Assembly: GCA_002751075.1 (NCBI GenBank)
Contig: NAOQ01000237.1
Span: 31,100-45,236 of the forward strand
DNA length: 14,137 nt
DNA from: Ichthyophonus hoferi
Lineage: Eukaryota; Opisthokonta; Ichthyosporea; Ichthyophonida; Ichthyophonidae
Direction of reading: 5' to 3'
Part shown: positions 1 through 8,763 of the stretch, piece after piece
Layout of the letters: each line of letters starts with the position of its first letter
Position numbering within the stretch: the first letter of the stretch is position 1
The notes under the pieces: generated by a model
Told to the model about the DNA's origin: nothing
The model's database searches: none
What the model saw: only the letters and a program-made list of their open reading frames with translations
Program-made: the position numbers and the translations under genes

Positions 1-60
1 TAAACATTTGTATCTTGACTCATCATTTAAATACTTAAATCACTACTGGTTTATCGGAGT
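1..60 (+). repeat. Possible partial copy of the dispersed repeat (fragment E)
   Basis: A TCACTACTGG stretch with similar flanks resembles the part of the main repeat copy near 1205-1245 (TCACTACTGGC) and the related stretch near 1935-1965. If real, it is the tail of a copy that runs off the left edge of the window. The match is short and degenerate, so this is a weak call that rests mainly on the position being consistent with head-to-tail copies. Confidence 0.3.
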
Positions 61-119
61 ACCTCTTTTTGTTTAGCTGACGATACAGTGTACTAATACG
101 GATTAACAGACTGGATTAA

Positions 120-250
120 CGGTTTCAGTCTCACCACATGACCCGGATCAAACTGGGTCAGCGGTTCAATTTTTCCCGCGTGACACGGATAAAACCAAGT
201 TTTGCGGTTCCAACCTTACAACTTGATCTGGGTCGGGATGAGTCACCTGT
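120..250. repeat. GC-richer block with internal direct and inverted repeats
   Basis: This block stands out from its AT-rich surroundings. Two direct units start at 139 (TGACCCGGATCAAA) and 181 (TGACACGGATAAAA), and each is followed by GCGGTTC (161-167 and 204-210). The first unit also contains TGACCC and GGGTCA as a perfect inverted pair (139-144 and 155-160). A longer imperfect inverted repeat pairs 140-155 with 219-234, 13 of 16 bases matching. It could be the core of a small foldback element or a relic of a regulatory end; I do not recognise the family. Confidence 0.5.
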
Positions 251-284
251 ACAACTCTTACAGATTGAGCGTACCTTACAATTT

Positions 285-345
285 ACAATTTATCAGAACA
301 AACTATTTACCATTTAAGATAATAGTTGGATTCTGACAATTGCAA
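285..345 (+). repeat. Degenerate partial copy of the dispersed repeat (fragment D)
   Basis: The order CTATTTACCAT, then TAAGATAATAG, then TCTGACAATTGCA resembles positions 903-966 of the main copy (CTATTTACCAT, ATAATAG, TCAGACAATTGCA), with about 20 bases missing in the middle. It lies about 620 bp before the matching part of copy A, close to the spacing between the other copies. Confidence 0.4.
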
Positions 346-784
346 ACCTATTACTTAAAATATTGCAACAGAGTTATAGGTCTATAATCCTATTAGAATA
401 AGAAATATAAAATAGAATGATCCGTGGATGTAGGGTGGCTCCACTTATATCTACCTATGAAAGACTTCATACTAGATGAGCGGTAATCTGTCTTTCTAAC
501 CACTTGAATAAAGAGTGGTTAAACCTATATCTAAGAATCATTTCATATAATAATTCTAATTCTAATACAACATGAATGAAATACTTATTGCGCAGATTGA
601 ACTCAACAAGACTAGGCCTAGTATTAAATAGATAATTTTAACTATAGCTACTTTGCCTATGTTGTGTATGTAGCTGTATTTGACATTATCATATGTTGGT
701 TCTCTCACAGATAAAGTTCTGTTATACTATAAATTATAATATATCATATATGGATTAATTATAAAACTAGTCATTTAATTATTG
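346..784. other. AT-rich spacer with one perfect hairpin
   Basis: No reading frame of note and no recognisable RNA gene. The one structure I see is a perfect 8-bp inverted repeat, TAACCACT at 497-504 and AGTGGTTA at 514-521, with a 9-base loop. By position this stretch may be diverged body of the fragment D repeat, but I could not align it. Confidence 0.5.
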
Positions 785-1620
785 TTACAAGATTGCTAAC
801 AAAATGTGATTAAGAAAGTTCGATCGAAGCCCAAATGACATGTAGGTCAATTCTTGTCATAGTATGCAGTATATGAACACTATTACATCGATGAGGAATG
901 AGCTATTTACCATCTAAATAGGGACATAATAGTATTTAAATATTGTGTTAAGATCAGACAATTGCAGTGGGTCTCTGTGGCCTATCGTGAGTTGGATTAA
1001 CTAATACGAATATTTACGATTAGCTTCATTTTTAGTTATATTGGTGTTAACCAAAAGTTAGCACTAACCATAAAAAACAGTATAAAAGAAAACAAAAAGT
1101 CGGTAATAAAGGACCCGCTCACACATACGCAGTATCAATAGCAAAAAAATACGAAGTTCTCGTGAACGCACACAAAAACAAATTTATATGTAATATACGC
1201 ATGGTTATTATAATGTCTAATTCACTACTGGCTTTTGTGTAGGATCATCTGTGTCCAGATCGCCCACTCGTTCAGAGGACAGAGAATTGCTTACTGACAC
1301 TAAATAGTGATAGTATTGCTTATATACATAGTGACATAGCTCCACTTAATGACCGATCACATTGTGCGATTTCCACATTTACACTCAAGTGCATCAAAGC
1401 ATCTATCCTTTCTAAATTATAACAGAGATATGACTACTAGAGCCAGTTACCTAGGGTCAGTATATAGGCTGTTTTAGAATTTCTACCACAACAACTGAGC
1501 CTTTGAGACAAATCTGATCACATAACTATTGCTATCATTGATCCAACAAAATTAACTACTATCAAATATACATTTGGAGACTCCGACAATTATGGACAAG
1601 TCATTAGAACCCTTTCATAT
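785..1620 (+). repeat. Dispersed repeat, best-preserved copy (copy A)
   Basis: Almost the whole stretch can be aligned by eye, in order, with the reverse complement of 11535-12260 (copy B), and its first 230 bases with the reverse complement of 13240-13470 (copy C). A 20-base exact match links 980-999 with 13256-13275 inverted. Other shared blocks are the GATCATC-GTGTCCAGATC-CACTCG-TCAGAGG segment near 1243-1278, CATTGTGC with CAAAGCATC near 1361-1403, and a GACA-GTCATTAGA segment near 1597-1608, after which the copies diverge. TATAAAAG lies at 1081-1088 and TAATAAAGG near 1104-1112, with recognisable counterparts in copy B, so it may be LTR-like or otherwise promoter-bearing. I see no coding capacity. 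The family is not recognised. Confidence 0.75.
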
Positions 1621-1970
1621 AGGAACACAATATTCTTAGATCATTGAGACCAAAATATTCTAGTGGGCCTCAGTAATCTTCTATAAATTGTATTAGTCAG
1701 TAATAATCTTTATGATAGGCCTCATTAGTATTGATAAACACAGCTATTATTGGCATCCACAATAAAAGGATGCTGTGGAAAAGATAAAAAGGATGACAGC
1801 AACTAATAATAAGCATGGGTAGTGACGTTTCAACCATTACGTAACAAATTTTTACATTTTCTATATATATACTTTATTTTAATGATTAAAAGATACTTAT
1901 ACTGTATTCTATAATCATTGTATCTTTATTGTAATGTCTAAAACAGTACTAGCACTGGAAAATAAGGGGT
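1621..1970 (+). repeat. Partial repeat copy directly after copy A (copy A2)
   Basis: This holds ATTCTAGTGGGCCTCAG (1657-1673), identical to the reverse complement of 12173-12189 in copy B. After it come an ATAAAAAGGATGACAG segment resembling the ATAAAAGAG region of copy B, then TTATTGTAATGTCTA and AGCACTGG near 1927-1960, which match copy A near 1207-1233. Spacing to the equivalent sites of copy A is about 690-725 bp. The copies therefore follow each other head to tail, with internal loss. Confidence 0.55.
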
Positions 1971-2300
1971 AATGTTCAGAAAATCTTCTCTTACCAATAA
2001 CATTGAGAATTTGTTAGTCACTTTTGAGTACAACAATACCCATTACATATATGCAAACTTAGCACCTCCTACTGATTGTACATACTTACATACTGTACCA
2101 TAATCACTATCATACCCAACTATATTAAGGCAGAAATACCTCCTGAACTCATAGTTGAATACAATAACAATAAACAATTAAAGATAGAATCTGCATATAT
2201 GCCTGCTTTTACATTGCCTTATATTGAAAGTGAATCAACACTAAATATGTTTTTACTGTTAGCCCAGCCGAGAATACCTCTACACCAAACCAAATTGAAA
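1971..2300. other. Spacer without recognisable feature
   Basis: An AT-rich stretch between the repeat cluster and the retrotransposon relic. A short plus-strand open frame (2076-2312) lacks any family signature and is probably chance. If the relic once had a left LTR it should lie around here, but I found no matching sequence on the other side of the relic. Confidence 0.4.
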
Positions 2301-4450
2301 TACGCAAAATGAAAACTCAATCATCAATCACAGATTACTACAGAGTTAAAAACCCAAACTATTATAGGGTTTTGCACTGGCATAAACCACTGATACAACT
2401 GCCTCTTTTAGAGTACAGTGAACCTCTCACTTTACCCCGCCTATCTGTGGAAACAGCGTATTTGAAAATGCAAGTATCACCCCTGTCAATTGTTTCACAA
2501 ACCTTAATCTTTCAGACATCTTCAAAAAGGAACCTGCTAGCAACTCGGGACAACCATCCCTGGGCACGTCAAGGACAGTTATGTTGAATTTAAAACAGTA
2601 GTCATCCGTGTCTGAGTCCCAAGCATTCAAGACCCCACTACAAGAGTCTCCCAACATTCAAATGACACGTCTCAGATCTGAGATACAAAATGCTAATCAG
2701 CAAACAATAAACGTCCTCTTAAACAAATTTCACCAGATGTCTAAGCAGATAAGATAAAGACTCACCAACTGCAAGAATCAGTTTAATGCAGCACTCATTA
2801 CACAACTGATGGCATCTACTAAACAGGTCCTACAACATGGCCACCTGTACAATACACTGCACCACCAGCTGTGCAATATGTTGCACCACCACCTTCACAA
2901 TACATTACATCATATTGCCACAGGCACACACCTCAAGTTCTTTGATAGGAACTCATCCAGAAATTTGTTTTTGATACCATCAGGTCCCACTCTCTGCTCC
3001 TGCTTGATTAGGTTAACCCTATGGTTAACAACGTTGTCAATCAGACCCACAACTGTGCCACCACCTGTATCATCACATGTACCCCCATCTGGTTATCCAC
3101 CAAGACCAGCTGACTATCCCTGTATGTATCAAATCCCAACCACCAATGTAGGAATACAGTCTAATGAGAACACCAGCAGATGCCCTTTTACAATTGATCC
3201 CAAGATGATCTTCAGATAAACAACTATGAACATGTATTCCTTCTACCAGCAAAGCCACGATTTCTACGTTTTCACCTCCTATGAGGGCTCCACCACACTA
3301 TTAAAATACACTGACTGCCCAAGAATGACAGTGCATACAGGTATATGGTACTTATTGTTAGGAGGAACGTTAGCCTGTTTTTACTCAAATTAGTTCATAT
3401 ATAGATCAGAACGGGAACACGGGAACATGCTACTTTGGATGACATGTATTCTCATATATTTGTCTATAATCAAATGAAAAAACTGACCCGAGTATTCAGG
3501 GTAACTTCTGATAAAATCAATGTGGAACGGAAATGCCAATTTTGGCCATGTTAAAATGGAACGAGGCAGGTTAGCCTCCAAGTTCCTGGCATGGTACAAA
3601 GCCGCTGCCACTAAACTGCAAGGAACAGTTCACCAAATGCATGACAATTCCATTTTAGCCAATACTCTCTAGCTCCTGTATGCCATCCCTAGGTATGATG
3701 ATGTAGTGACATCTATGGCCTCCATGTCAGTAGTTTATACTTGAGCCAAATGTGGATGAGTTTATTACAACTCAGAAAATGTATCCAGCTTATCAGGATC
3801 CCTGTCTGTACACCTCTCACACCAGCAGCAAATTCCTGGCCTTGTGTTGCTATGTGGATGATGTCCTCATAATTTCTGAATACCTCAGCAAAGGGACACT
3901 CTTGTCAAAGCCTTTTAATGATAATTTCTTTACTAAAGAAATGAGATGGCCCACTGATTTCCTTGGATATATTACCCAGAAATATGACCCAAGCATCAAG
4001 CTCTCTCAAACAGGATACATGAAAGAACCAATCAAGTCCTACGATCAAGAAAATGGTTGCCCAACACAATTTCCCATCCTTTCAGAACATGTCAAGGAAG
4101 CCACAACTATTAATTTCTAATCAGAGCCATGTGATGGCACAGCCTATCAAAACCTGATAGATTGCTTACTCTGGATAGCAAAATCCAGTCACCCTGACTG
4201 CCAATTTGTAGTCAACTATCTTGCCAGATACATTAGTGAGCCCAGAAAAGCCATCTGGGAAATGGCTACGCATCTCCTGAGATACCTCAGGACAACCACT
4301 GATGAGTGCATAATTTATTAGGAGGTCCCCCTAACACTTACTACCTTCTCTGACGCTGGGTTTTCTGCCAATCTGTACACATCCTGAAGCACATCAGGAT
4401 ATGTACACATCTGCATGATTGCTTTTTGCCAAAAATTTCTCATCAAATGA
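2300..4450 (+). mobile_element. Broken Ty1/copia-type LTR retrotransposon (fossil)
   Basis: The secure part is about 3750-4440. It reads as the C-terminal half of a copia reverse transcriptase, with the YVDD catalytic box at 3851-3862, followed by the connection and RNase H region in the order usual for Pseudoviridae. The upstream part, about 2400-3260, has the look of a decayed gag-type region: a helix-rich Gln/Asn stretch near 2660-2750 and a Pro/Gln/Tyr-rich repetitive stretch near 2830-2910. Protease, integrase and the N-terminal part of reverse transcriptase are not visible, and the space between the two parts is far too short for them. The element is broken, with at least half a dozen breaks plus a large internal loss. 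I found no matching LTR pair. It looks old. Confidence 0.75.
3012..3029. repeat. Perfect short hairpin
   Basis: GTTAACC and GGTTAAC form a perfect 7-bp inverted repeat around a 4-base loop (CTAT); each arm contains the self-palindrome GTTAAC. It lies inside the retrotransposon relic. No function is implied. Confidence 0.6.
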
Positions 4451-5333
4451 AATTGATACGCAATTCTGTAATAGCCAAAAAAGGAGATTTTAAACTACTG
4501 CAAATTAAGATAATGATAACTTATACTACTCAAGAATATACTTTGCTTCATATTGATTGTTTAAGTGTGTGGTGAGATGAGTTAAATATTGTACAACTTC
4601 TATATTGTAATCAACAATCCTTACTAGATGAGACAGATTAGTAGTTGGCTGGAGTAGCCTTGGGAATATAGGCACAGGGCTATGTTGTCTGCTAAACAGA
4701 TGTTATTATTTTCCACAACCCAGTATAATATATATAACTATAATTGTAATAAATAAAAAATTAATTTCTGCTTTTTTCAGGCATACCTTAACGTCTGTCA
4801 AGTTTTCACTAACCCTAAAGCCTAATTGATAATCCTAATCAAATCGATAATTGGCTTAATTAAATGAATCAGGTTACGTTAATTTTGAACTAATGAGGCT
4901 CAAACCCATTGTCGAACAAATGATTCGACCCCAATTACCCTGTTGGAGTATCTATTAGAACTGCATCATGAAGTATTTTCCTTATATCACAGAAGTTTCA
5001 TAATTATTATGACTGCTAGGAATTTTAATAACTATTTTTCATTATATATATATAACTCCATGACTTAAAATTTTAGATAATAATTACGTAAATTATACAC
5101 TACAATTGAGAAATCATTAATGTACTGGAAGAAAAACTTAAAATTCAACGGTCCAATTGTGCTGATGCAAAAACTACGTAATATAACCACACCATTCGAT
5201 GATAAAATAAACTTGATAATATTAATCTCAAATAAAACGACTATTTTACTACACTAATAAATGATAACATATCTAATGCAATATATATTATTGAACCAAT
5301 TTAAATTTTATTTGCCTTAATATATAATACATT
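4451..5333. other. AT-rich spacer downstream of the ODC gene
   Basis: No coding frame, tRNA or other RNA gene is visible. A polypyrimidine tract ending in CAG near 4770-4782 resembles a splice acceptor but has no exon next to it. A perfect 6-bp inverted repeat with a 7-base loop sits at 4911-4929 (GTCGAA, TTCGAC). The first 300 bases may contain the right end of the copia relic, but no LTR boundary could be drawn. Confidence 0.5.
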
Positions 5334-5378
5334 GTTTATTCACACCTGTCACGCTAATATAAGCTGCAGTGAATAAAC
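5334..5378. terminator. 10-bp inverted repeat with AATAAA on both strands; candidate ODC poly(A) region
   Basis: GTTTATTCAC (5334-5343) and GTGAATAAAC (5369-5378) are perfect reverse complements around a 25-base spacer. Read on the minus strand, the AATAAA at 5335-5340 lies about 325 bp past the ODC stop codon and could be its polyadenylation signal. A second minus-strand AATAAA is at 5307-5312. The plus-strand AATAAA at 5372-5377 would serve a transcript from the other side, but no gene is seen there. The pairing is certain; the role is inference. Confidence 0.45.
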
Positions 5379-5662
5379 GCAAGTTAAGGTGATTAAATCC
5401 ACCCCATATTACCGTATCAAACGGTGGGGCTTTTTCAGTTATAACACACCAGCCGTGTATGTATGTAATGTAAAAACATAAAACCATACCATAACCATAA
5501 CACAGGCCGACTAGTATATCACAGGGTGCCACCTGGCGGCATTCACACACTATAAAATACTAGTATCCCTTAAGCAAGTTAAAAAATACGGAAGTTGAAG
5601 GATAGGAGGACATACCTCTATAATTCTACTCTTAACACTAAATAATTACGATTTCTTTATCC
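5379..5662 (-). other. Probable ODC 3' untranslated region
   Basis: This stretch lies between the ODC stop codon and the candidate poly(A) signals and is richer in G+C than the flanks. A minus-strand open frame of 77 codons at 5317-5550 has no recognisable family and probably reflects the composition. The near-palindrome TGCCACCTGGCGGCA at 5527-5541 is the most GC-rich spot; see rejected items. Nearer the stop, AAGAAA (minus strand, 5653-5658) is a weaker alternative poly(A) hexamer. Confidence 0.35.
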
Positions 5663-7084
5663 TCAAAATTCTCCATTGACCCTAGGCACAAGACTTAGTC
5701 CATTCAGGGCCTTGGCTACAACTTCATTGGTACTTGTGTTGATATAGAAGGACTTGGCTAGTTGCATACCATTAAAGGTAGTAGCAGCTGCCTTAGTGTA
5801 AGCACCCATGTCCTCAAACAACAACCAGTCTCCCACAGTGAGCTCAGGAAGGCGGGCCGTCTTAGTAATGCAATCCATACTATCACAAGTAGGGCCCCAA
5901 ATAGTAGAACCAAACAGCTCATCGACTTCACTCTCAGATGTATACATAGGTTCATTCATAACACTAGAGCCTCTTTCCTGGCGAAGGAACACGGTAGCAC
6001 GGGGTAAAGCATGATCATATAGAACACAGTTAAAGGCACCGTACACACCGTCACTAACATAATACATGAATTGCGGCTTGCGAGATTCTTCTACCTCCTC
6101 GGTCTCCGAGATTTCGGTCTCCGACTCGGAATCAACAGATTCAACGTCTGAAGAGGTAGTTTCAATACCAGAATCCATGTTATCGTTGGAAGCACTTTCT
6201 GCAGTCTTGCTAGGCAAGACCGTCCTCTTAGCTATGATATTAGCAGCCATCTTATGGCTGTTGCTGGCAAAATAACGTCCAGGTTCCGCAATAACCCGCA
6301 CTCCACAACCAGAAGGGAAGTATATTTTCATGGCTTCCCTAATAACTGCAGCAATTTCATTGAAGGATATGGCAACATCATCTGTACCAGGGAATCCACC
6401 TCCAAGATCAAGGAAATCAAAGTTGTAACCAACTTCTTTACCAATGTTGAAGGCACCCCGAGCTCTGAAAAGAGCGTCTCTATAGGCTTCGGAACTGTAA
6501 CAACCACTGCCACAGTGGAAAGATACACCAATGACATTAAGGCCAAGAGAATAAGCTTTGTGTAGGAGAGGTGAAACACTGTCCATTGGGGCTCCAAACT
6601 TGGTCCCCAAAGCACAAACGGAGTGAGAATCATCTGTTAGAATACGAAGAACACACTCAGCATTTGGATGGAACTTAGCAATTTTGTATAGTTCGGCTTC
6701 GTTGTCAAAGGTAATCTTGGTGACGCCAGCTTCGTTGGCATATTTTATATAGGGAATAGCCTTGCACGGGTTGGCGTAAATAACATCTTTCGGCTTGACA
6801 CCCATGTTAAGAACGGTGACAATTTCAGATTTACTAGCACAATCAAACCCACAGTTGAGGGCTTGGAGAACACGAATTATGGCTGGATCGGTGTTGCACT
6901 TGACTGCATAGAATGGTTCCACTCCGGGAAGGAGCTTAACCCATTCCTCATGCTTGCGGACAACTTCACCCAAATCAACCATGTATAAAGCATCACTTGC
7001 ATACATGTCATCCAAGACTTTCTCCAAAAGCACTTTGCGCGCCAAAGTATGGAACGCTTCGACATTTTCGGTAATAGCAGCCAT
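5663..7084 (-). CDS. ODC: Ornithine decarboxylase (EC 4.1.1.17)
   Basis: This cytosolic, PLP-dependent, fold-III enzyme converts L-ornithine to putrescine and CO2, the first committed step of polyamine synthesis; it works as a homodimer. The 473 residues show the PLP lysine K62 in PFYAVKCN, D81 and E87, H190 in SFHCGSG, the glycine loop GGGFPG (228-233), AEPGRY (266-271), D345 in YYVSDGVYG, the active-site C400-D401 in WGPTCD, and Y429 in GAYT. With a constant shift of 7 these match human K69, D88, E94, H197 and E274 up to residue 270. Residues about 110-133 align with the antizyme-binding segment. Two surface loops are longer than in the human enzyme, by about 20 (293-336, acidic and Ser-rich) and 27 residues (365-392). 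The C-terminus lacks a mammalian-type PEST degron. Antizyme inhibitor is unlikely because the catalytic residues are present. The start is chosen for the good context (A at -3, G at +4) and the family N-terminus. There are no introns. Confidence 0.97.
   Translation of the reverse strand: MAAITENVEAFHTLARKVLLEKVLDDMYASDALYMVDLGEVVRKHEEWVKLLPGVEPFYAVKCNTDPAIIRVLQALNCGFDCASKSEIVTVLNMGVKPKDVIYANPCKAIPYIKYANEAGVTKITFDNEAELYKIAKFHPNAECVLRILTDDSHSVCALGTKFGAPMDSVSPLLHKAYSLGLNVIGVSFHCGSGCYSSEAYRDALFRARGAFNIGKEVGYNFDFLDLGGGFPGTDDVAISFNEIAAVIREAMKIYFPSGCGVRVIAEPGRYFASNSHKMAANIIAKRTVLPSKTAESASNDNMDSGIETTSSDVESVDSESETEISETEEVEESRKPQFMYYVSDGVYGAFNCVLYDHALPRATVFLRQERGSSVMNEPMYTSESEVDELFGSTIWGPTCDSMDCITKTARLPELTVGDWLLFEDMGAYTKAAATTFNGMQLAKSFYINTSTNEVVAKALNGLSLVPRVNGEF
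6077..6205 (-). other. Acidic Ser-rich loop of ODC with DSGIET motif
   Basis: Codes for residues 294-336 of the ODC protein, made almost only of Ser, Thr, Glu and Asp with a few Val/Ile/Asn and no Lys or Arg until the end. It includes DSGIET (304-309), which resembles the DSGxxS phosphodegron read by beta-TrCP-type F-box proteins (DSGIHS in beta-catenin, DSGLDS in IkappaB-alpha), and several S/T-x-x-D/E sites of casein kinase 2 type. The loop sits where vertebrate ODC has a short disordered acidic loop, which is known to be phosphorylated by CK2 at Ser303 in mouse. Composition and motif are seen; use as a degron is inference. Confidence 0.6.
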
Positions 7085-7112
7085 AGTTAATTTTGTTTTT
7101 TAAACAGGGCAT
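7008..7112 (-). promoter_or_regulatory. Overlapping upstream ORF in the ODC leader
   Basis: An ATG 28 bases before the ODC start opens a 34-codon frame that is out of frame with ODC and ends at a TGA inside ODC codons 25-26. Its start context is poor (C at -3, C at +4), while the ODC start is good, which fits leaky scanning. Mammalian ODC mRNA also has an inhibitory upstream ORF, though not an overlapping one with this peptide. Whether it is in the mRNA depends on the transcription start: the TATA box places that near 7120, just upstream, but a start at or below 7112 would remove it. Confidence 0.5.
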
Positions 7113-7145
7113 GAGAGAGCAGGAAAAACCAGCTGAAGGAATTTC

Positions 7146-7153
7146 CTATATAG
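7146..7153 (-). promoter_or_regulatory. TATA box of the ODC gene
   Basis: CTATATAG on the minus strand, 62-69 bases upstream of the ODC start codon. A usual TATA-to-start distance of about 30 bases places transcription initiation near 7120 and leaves a leader of about 35 bases. No strong initiator motif is visible there. This is the only TATA-like sequence close to the start. Confidence 0.5.
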
Positions 7154-7216
7154 ACACCAAAATTACCTGGTTTAATATAGTATCAAATTCAGTACATTGA
7201 ACGACCGGGATGTGTA

Positions 7217-7407
7217 CAGCTGTAAATTTTATATTTATACTCGAGATACATGTGCCGAGGTAAAGAAACGTGATAGATTATTGGATTATTGGTCAAGTTA
7301 TGGTTCCGTTGTATGAATTAATGGCTTTAAACATTTAAATTTTAAAGATTATTGGATATATCTTTGTAGTTAGATTTAATTGCAGTATGCATGTTGATGC
7401 TTATTGG
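7217..7407 (-). promoter_or_regulatory. CCAAT-box and E-box cluster upstream of ODC
   Basis: On the minus strand CCAAT occurs at 7280-7284, 7288-7292, 7351-7355 and 7403-7407; the first two are only 8 bases apart. E-box type hexamers lie at 7217-7222 (CAGCTG), 7240-7245 (CTCGAG) and 7249-7254 (CATGTG). CCAAT boxes bind the NF-Y/HAP complex in fungi and animals. In AT-rich DNA some of these will be chance, but the doublet about 200 bases upstream of the start is typically placed. Confidence 0.35.
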
Positions 7408-7409
7408 CA

Positions 7410-8760
7410 ACCAACAATGAACCTGTAGTTCCACTAATGGCTAATAAAGACCAATAATAATACAGTATGGGAGTGGTCAAGAGTGCTAATCCCATTTTCA
7501 ACCCATGCGATACACGAAATACGTAGCGCTAAATAGCTTAGTAACACCGCAAAATAAGGAAATATCTCTTCAATATGTATCATCTACGTTCCATTTTGTT
7601 TAAATGTTAATAAACTTTAATTTTTACTATTAAAGTGATAGACTCCCCGTGTTATTGGCCCCACACCTGCGCGCAATGCCATTTTTCTGGTTTATTTTTT
7701 CGCTGACAATTTTGTGCTTGTACAATTTCAGCCGGTTTTCTCCTTCTCTTATTTGCTCATTTTAAAATTAATCAGCTATATATAGTATAGTAGTACAGTT
7801 TCACATAGACACTTCCTTACATCTATTGTAACGTGTCATTACCGAAAACCGAAAAGCCATAGCAATTTATTATTATTTTCTTGGCCTCATTTATTACTAT
7901 TTGTGTGCTTCAACCATTTATCAACAACTTATTAAAAAAAAACTACATAAAAATATTATAATTATACACCACTTTCAACGTTTTCTATCATGAAAGTATT
8001 AAATCTTATCACCTATTTACTCTATAATTGATACCATCTATGTTGTGATGAAATAGCAAATGTCAATAGCCAATAAAATACTTAGCAATTTAAGTAACCG
8101 GTTTTTACCGGGTAGCCAATTACAACAGGCCTTTTTGAAAAACTCGTAACGGAAAAATTAGGGAAGATATTATAGACCAATCAATGATTAGAAATATGCT
8201 TAAGTAGCGGTCGCCTCAAGATTTAAATTTCTCCTAAAAAGGGTCTTGGATTGACTCCTGACATAAGGCCTCACTTTAAGCGGGTCGTTCGGGCCAAATC
8301 CGGTTTGGTTACATGTACCCGTTAAAAGCTTACTGATAAACATGTCAGAATAGTAGCATGTGAACTTCTAAATAACTTCAGTTAGCCTTTTAAATATTTG
8401 TTACATATTTAATGAATTTTCTCTTTAAAAAATACAATATAGACTAAGATATTATATTGGTTACTTAAATATAGACGTACTTATGTCTAATGCTGATACC
8501 ATGGTAGTAAGAGAGTCTAAAGACAATAGTGAAAACTCTAGAAATACAAAATACAAGAATACACTATATTACAATCAAATAAAATACATGTAATATATAT
8601 ATACATTGCATTAAACTCTATACTATACAATAAAATAAAATAATATAATGTAATATGTCTTGGATGATGTAACTAATTACCCGCAAACAAAATAAATCAA
8701 AAAAGAATAAGATAATAAATATGTAAATAAACCTACCTTCATATGGTTACTTCGGGCCAC
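7410..8760. other. Gene-poor AT-rich stretch
   Basis: No open frame with family signature, no tRNA-like fold and no array is visible. Scattered CCAAT and TATA-like strings (for example TATATATAG near 7780) have no gene beside them. A GC-richer spot at 8279-8325 (GCGGGTCGTTCGGGCC, CCGGTTTGG, ACCCG) resembles in wording the block at 120-250, but I could not align them convincingly. Confidence 0.5.
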
Positions 8761-8763
8761 ATC

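Noticed and set aside
4765-4785. Polypyrimidine tract ending in CAG, like a 3' splice site
   Set aside because: No exon-like sequence follows, and no gene is open on this strand.
4556-4790. Possible right LTR of the copia relic (AATAAA near 4750, purine-rich stretch near 4480)
   Set aside because: No matching left copy could be found upstream of the relic, so no LTR pair can be claimed.
5527-5541. TGCCACCTGGCGGCA resembles a CTCF insulator core when read on the minus strand
   Set aside because: CTCF is a bilaterian protein as far as I know, and the ODC and genome character point to a fungus or another early lineage. A single 15-base match is not enough.
5317-5550. 77-codon minus-strand open frame downstream of ODC
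   Set aside because: No family signature, lies in the probable 3' untranslated region, and spans the candidate poly(A) hairpin.
6254-6565. Open frames on the plus strand across the ODC gene (for example 103 codons)
   Set aside because: Shadow frames of a strongly conserved coding region; none has family resemblance.
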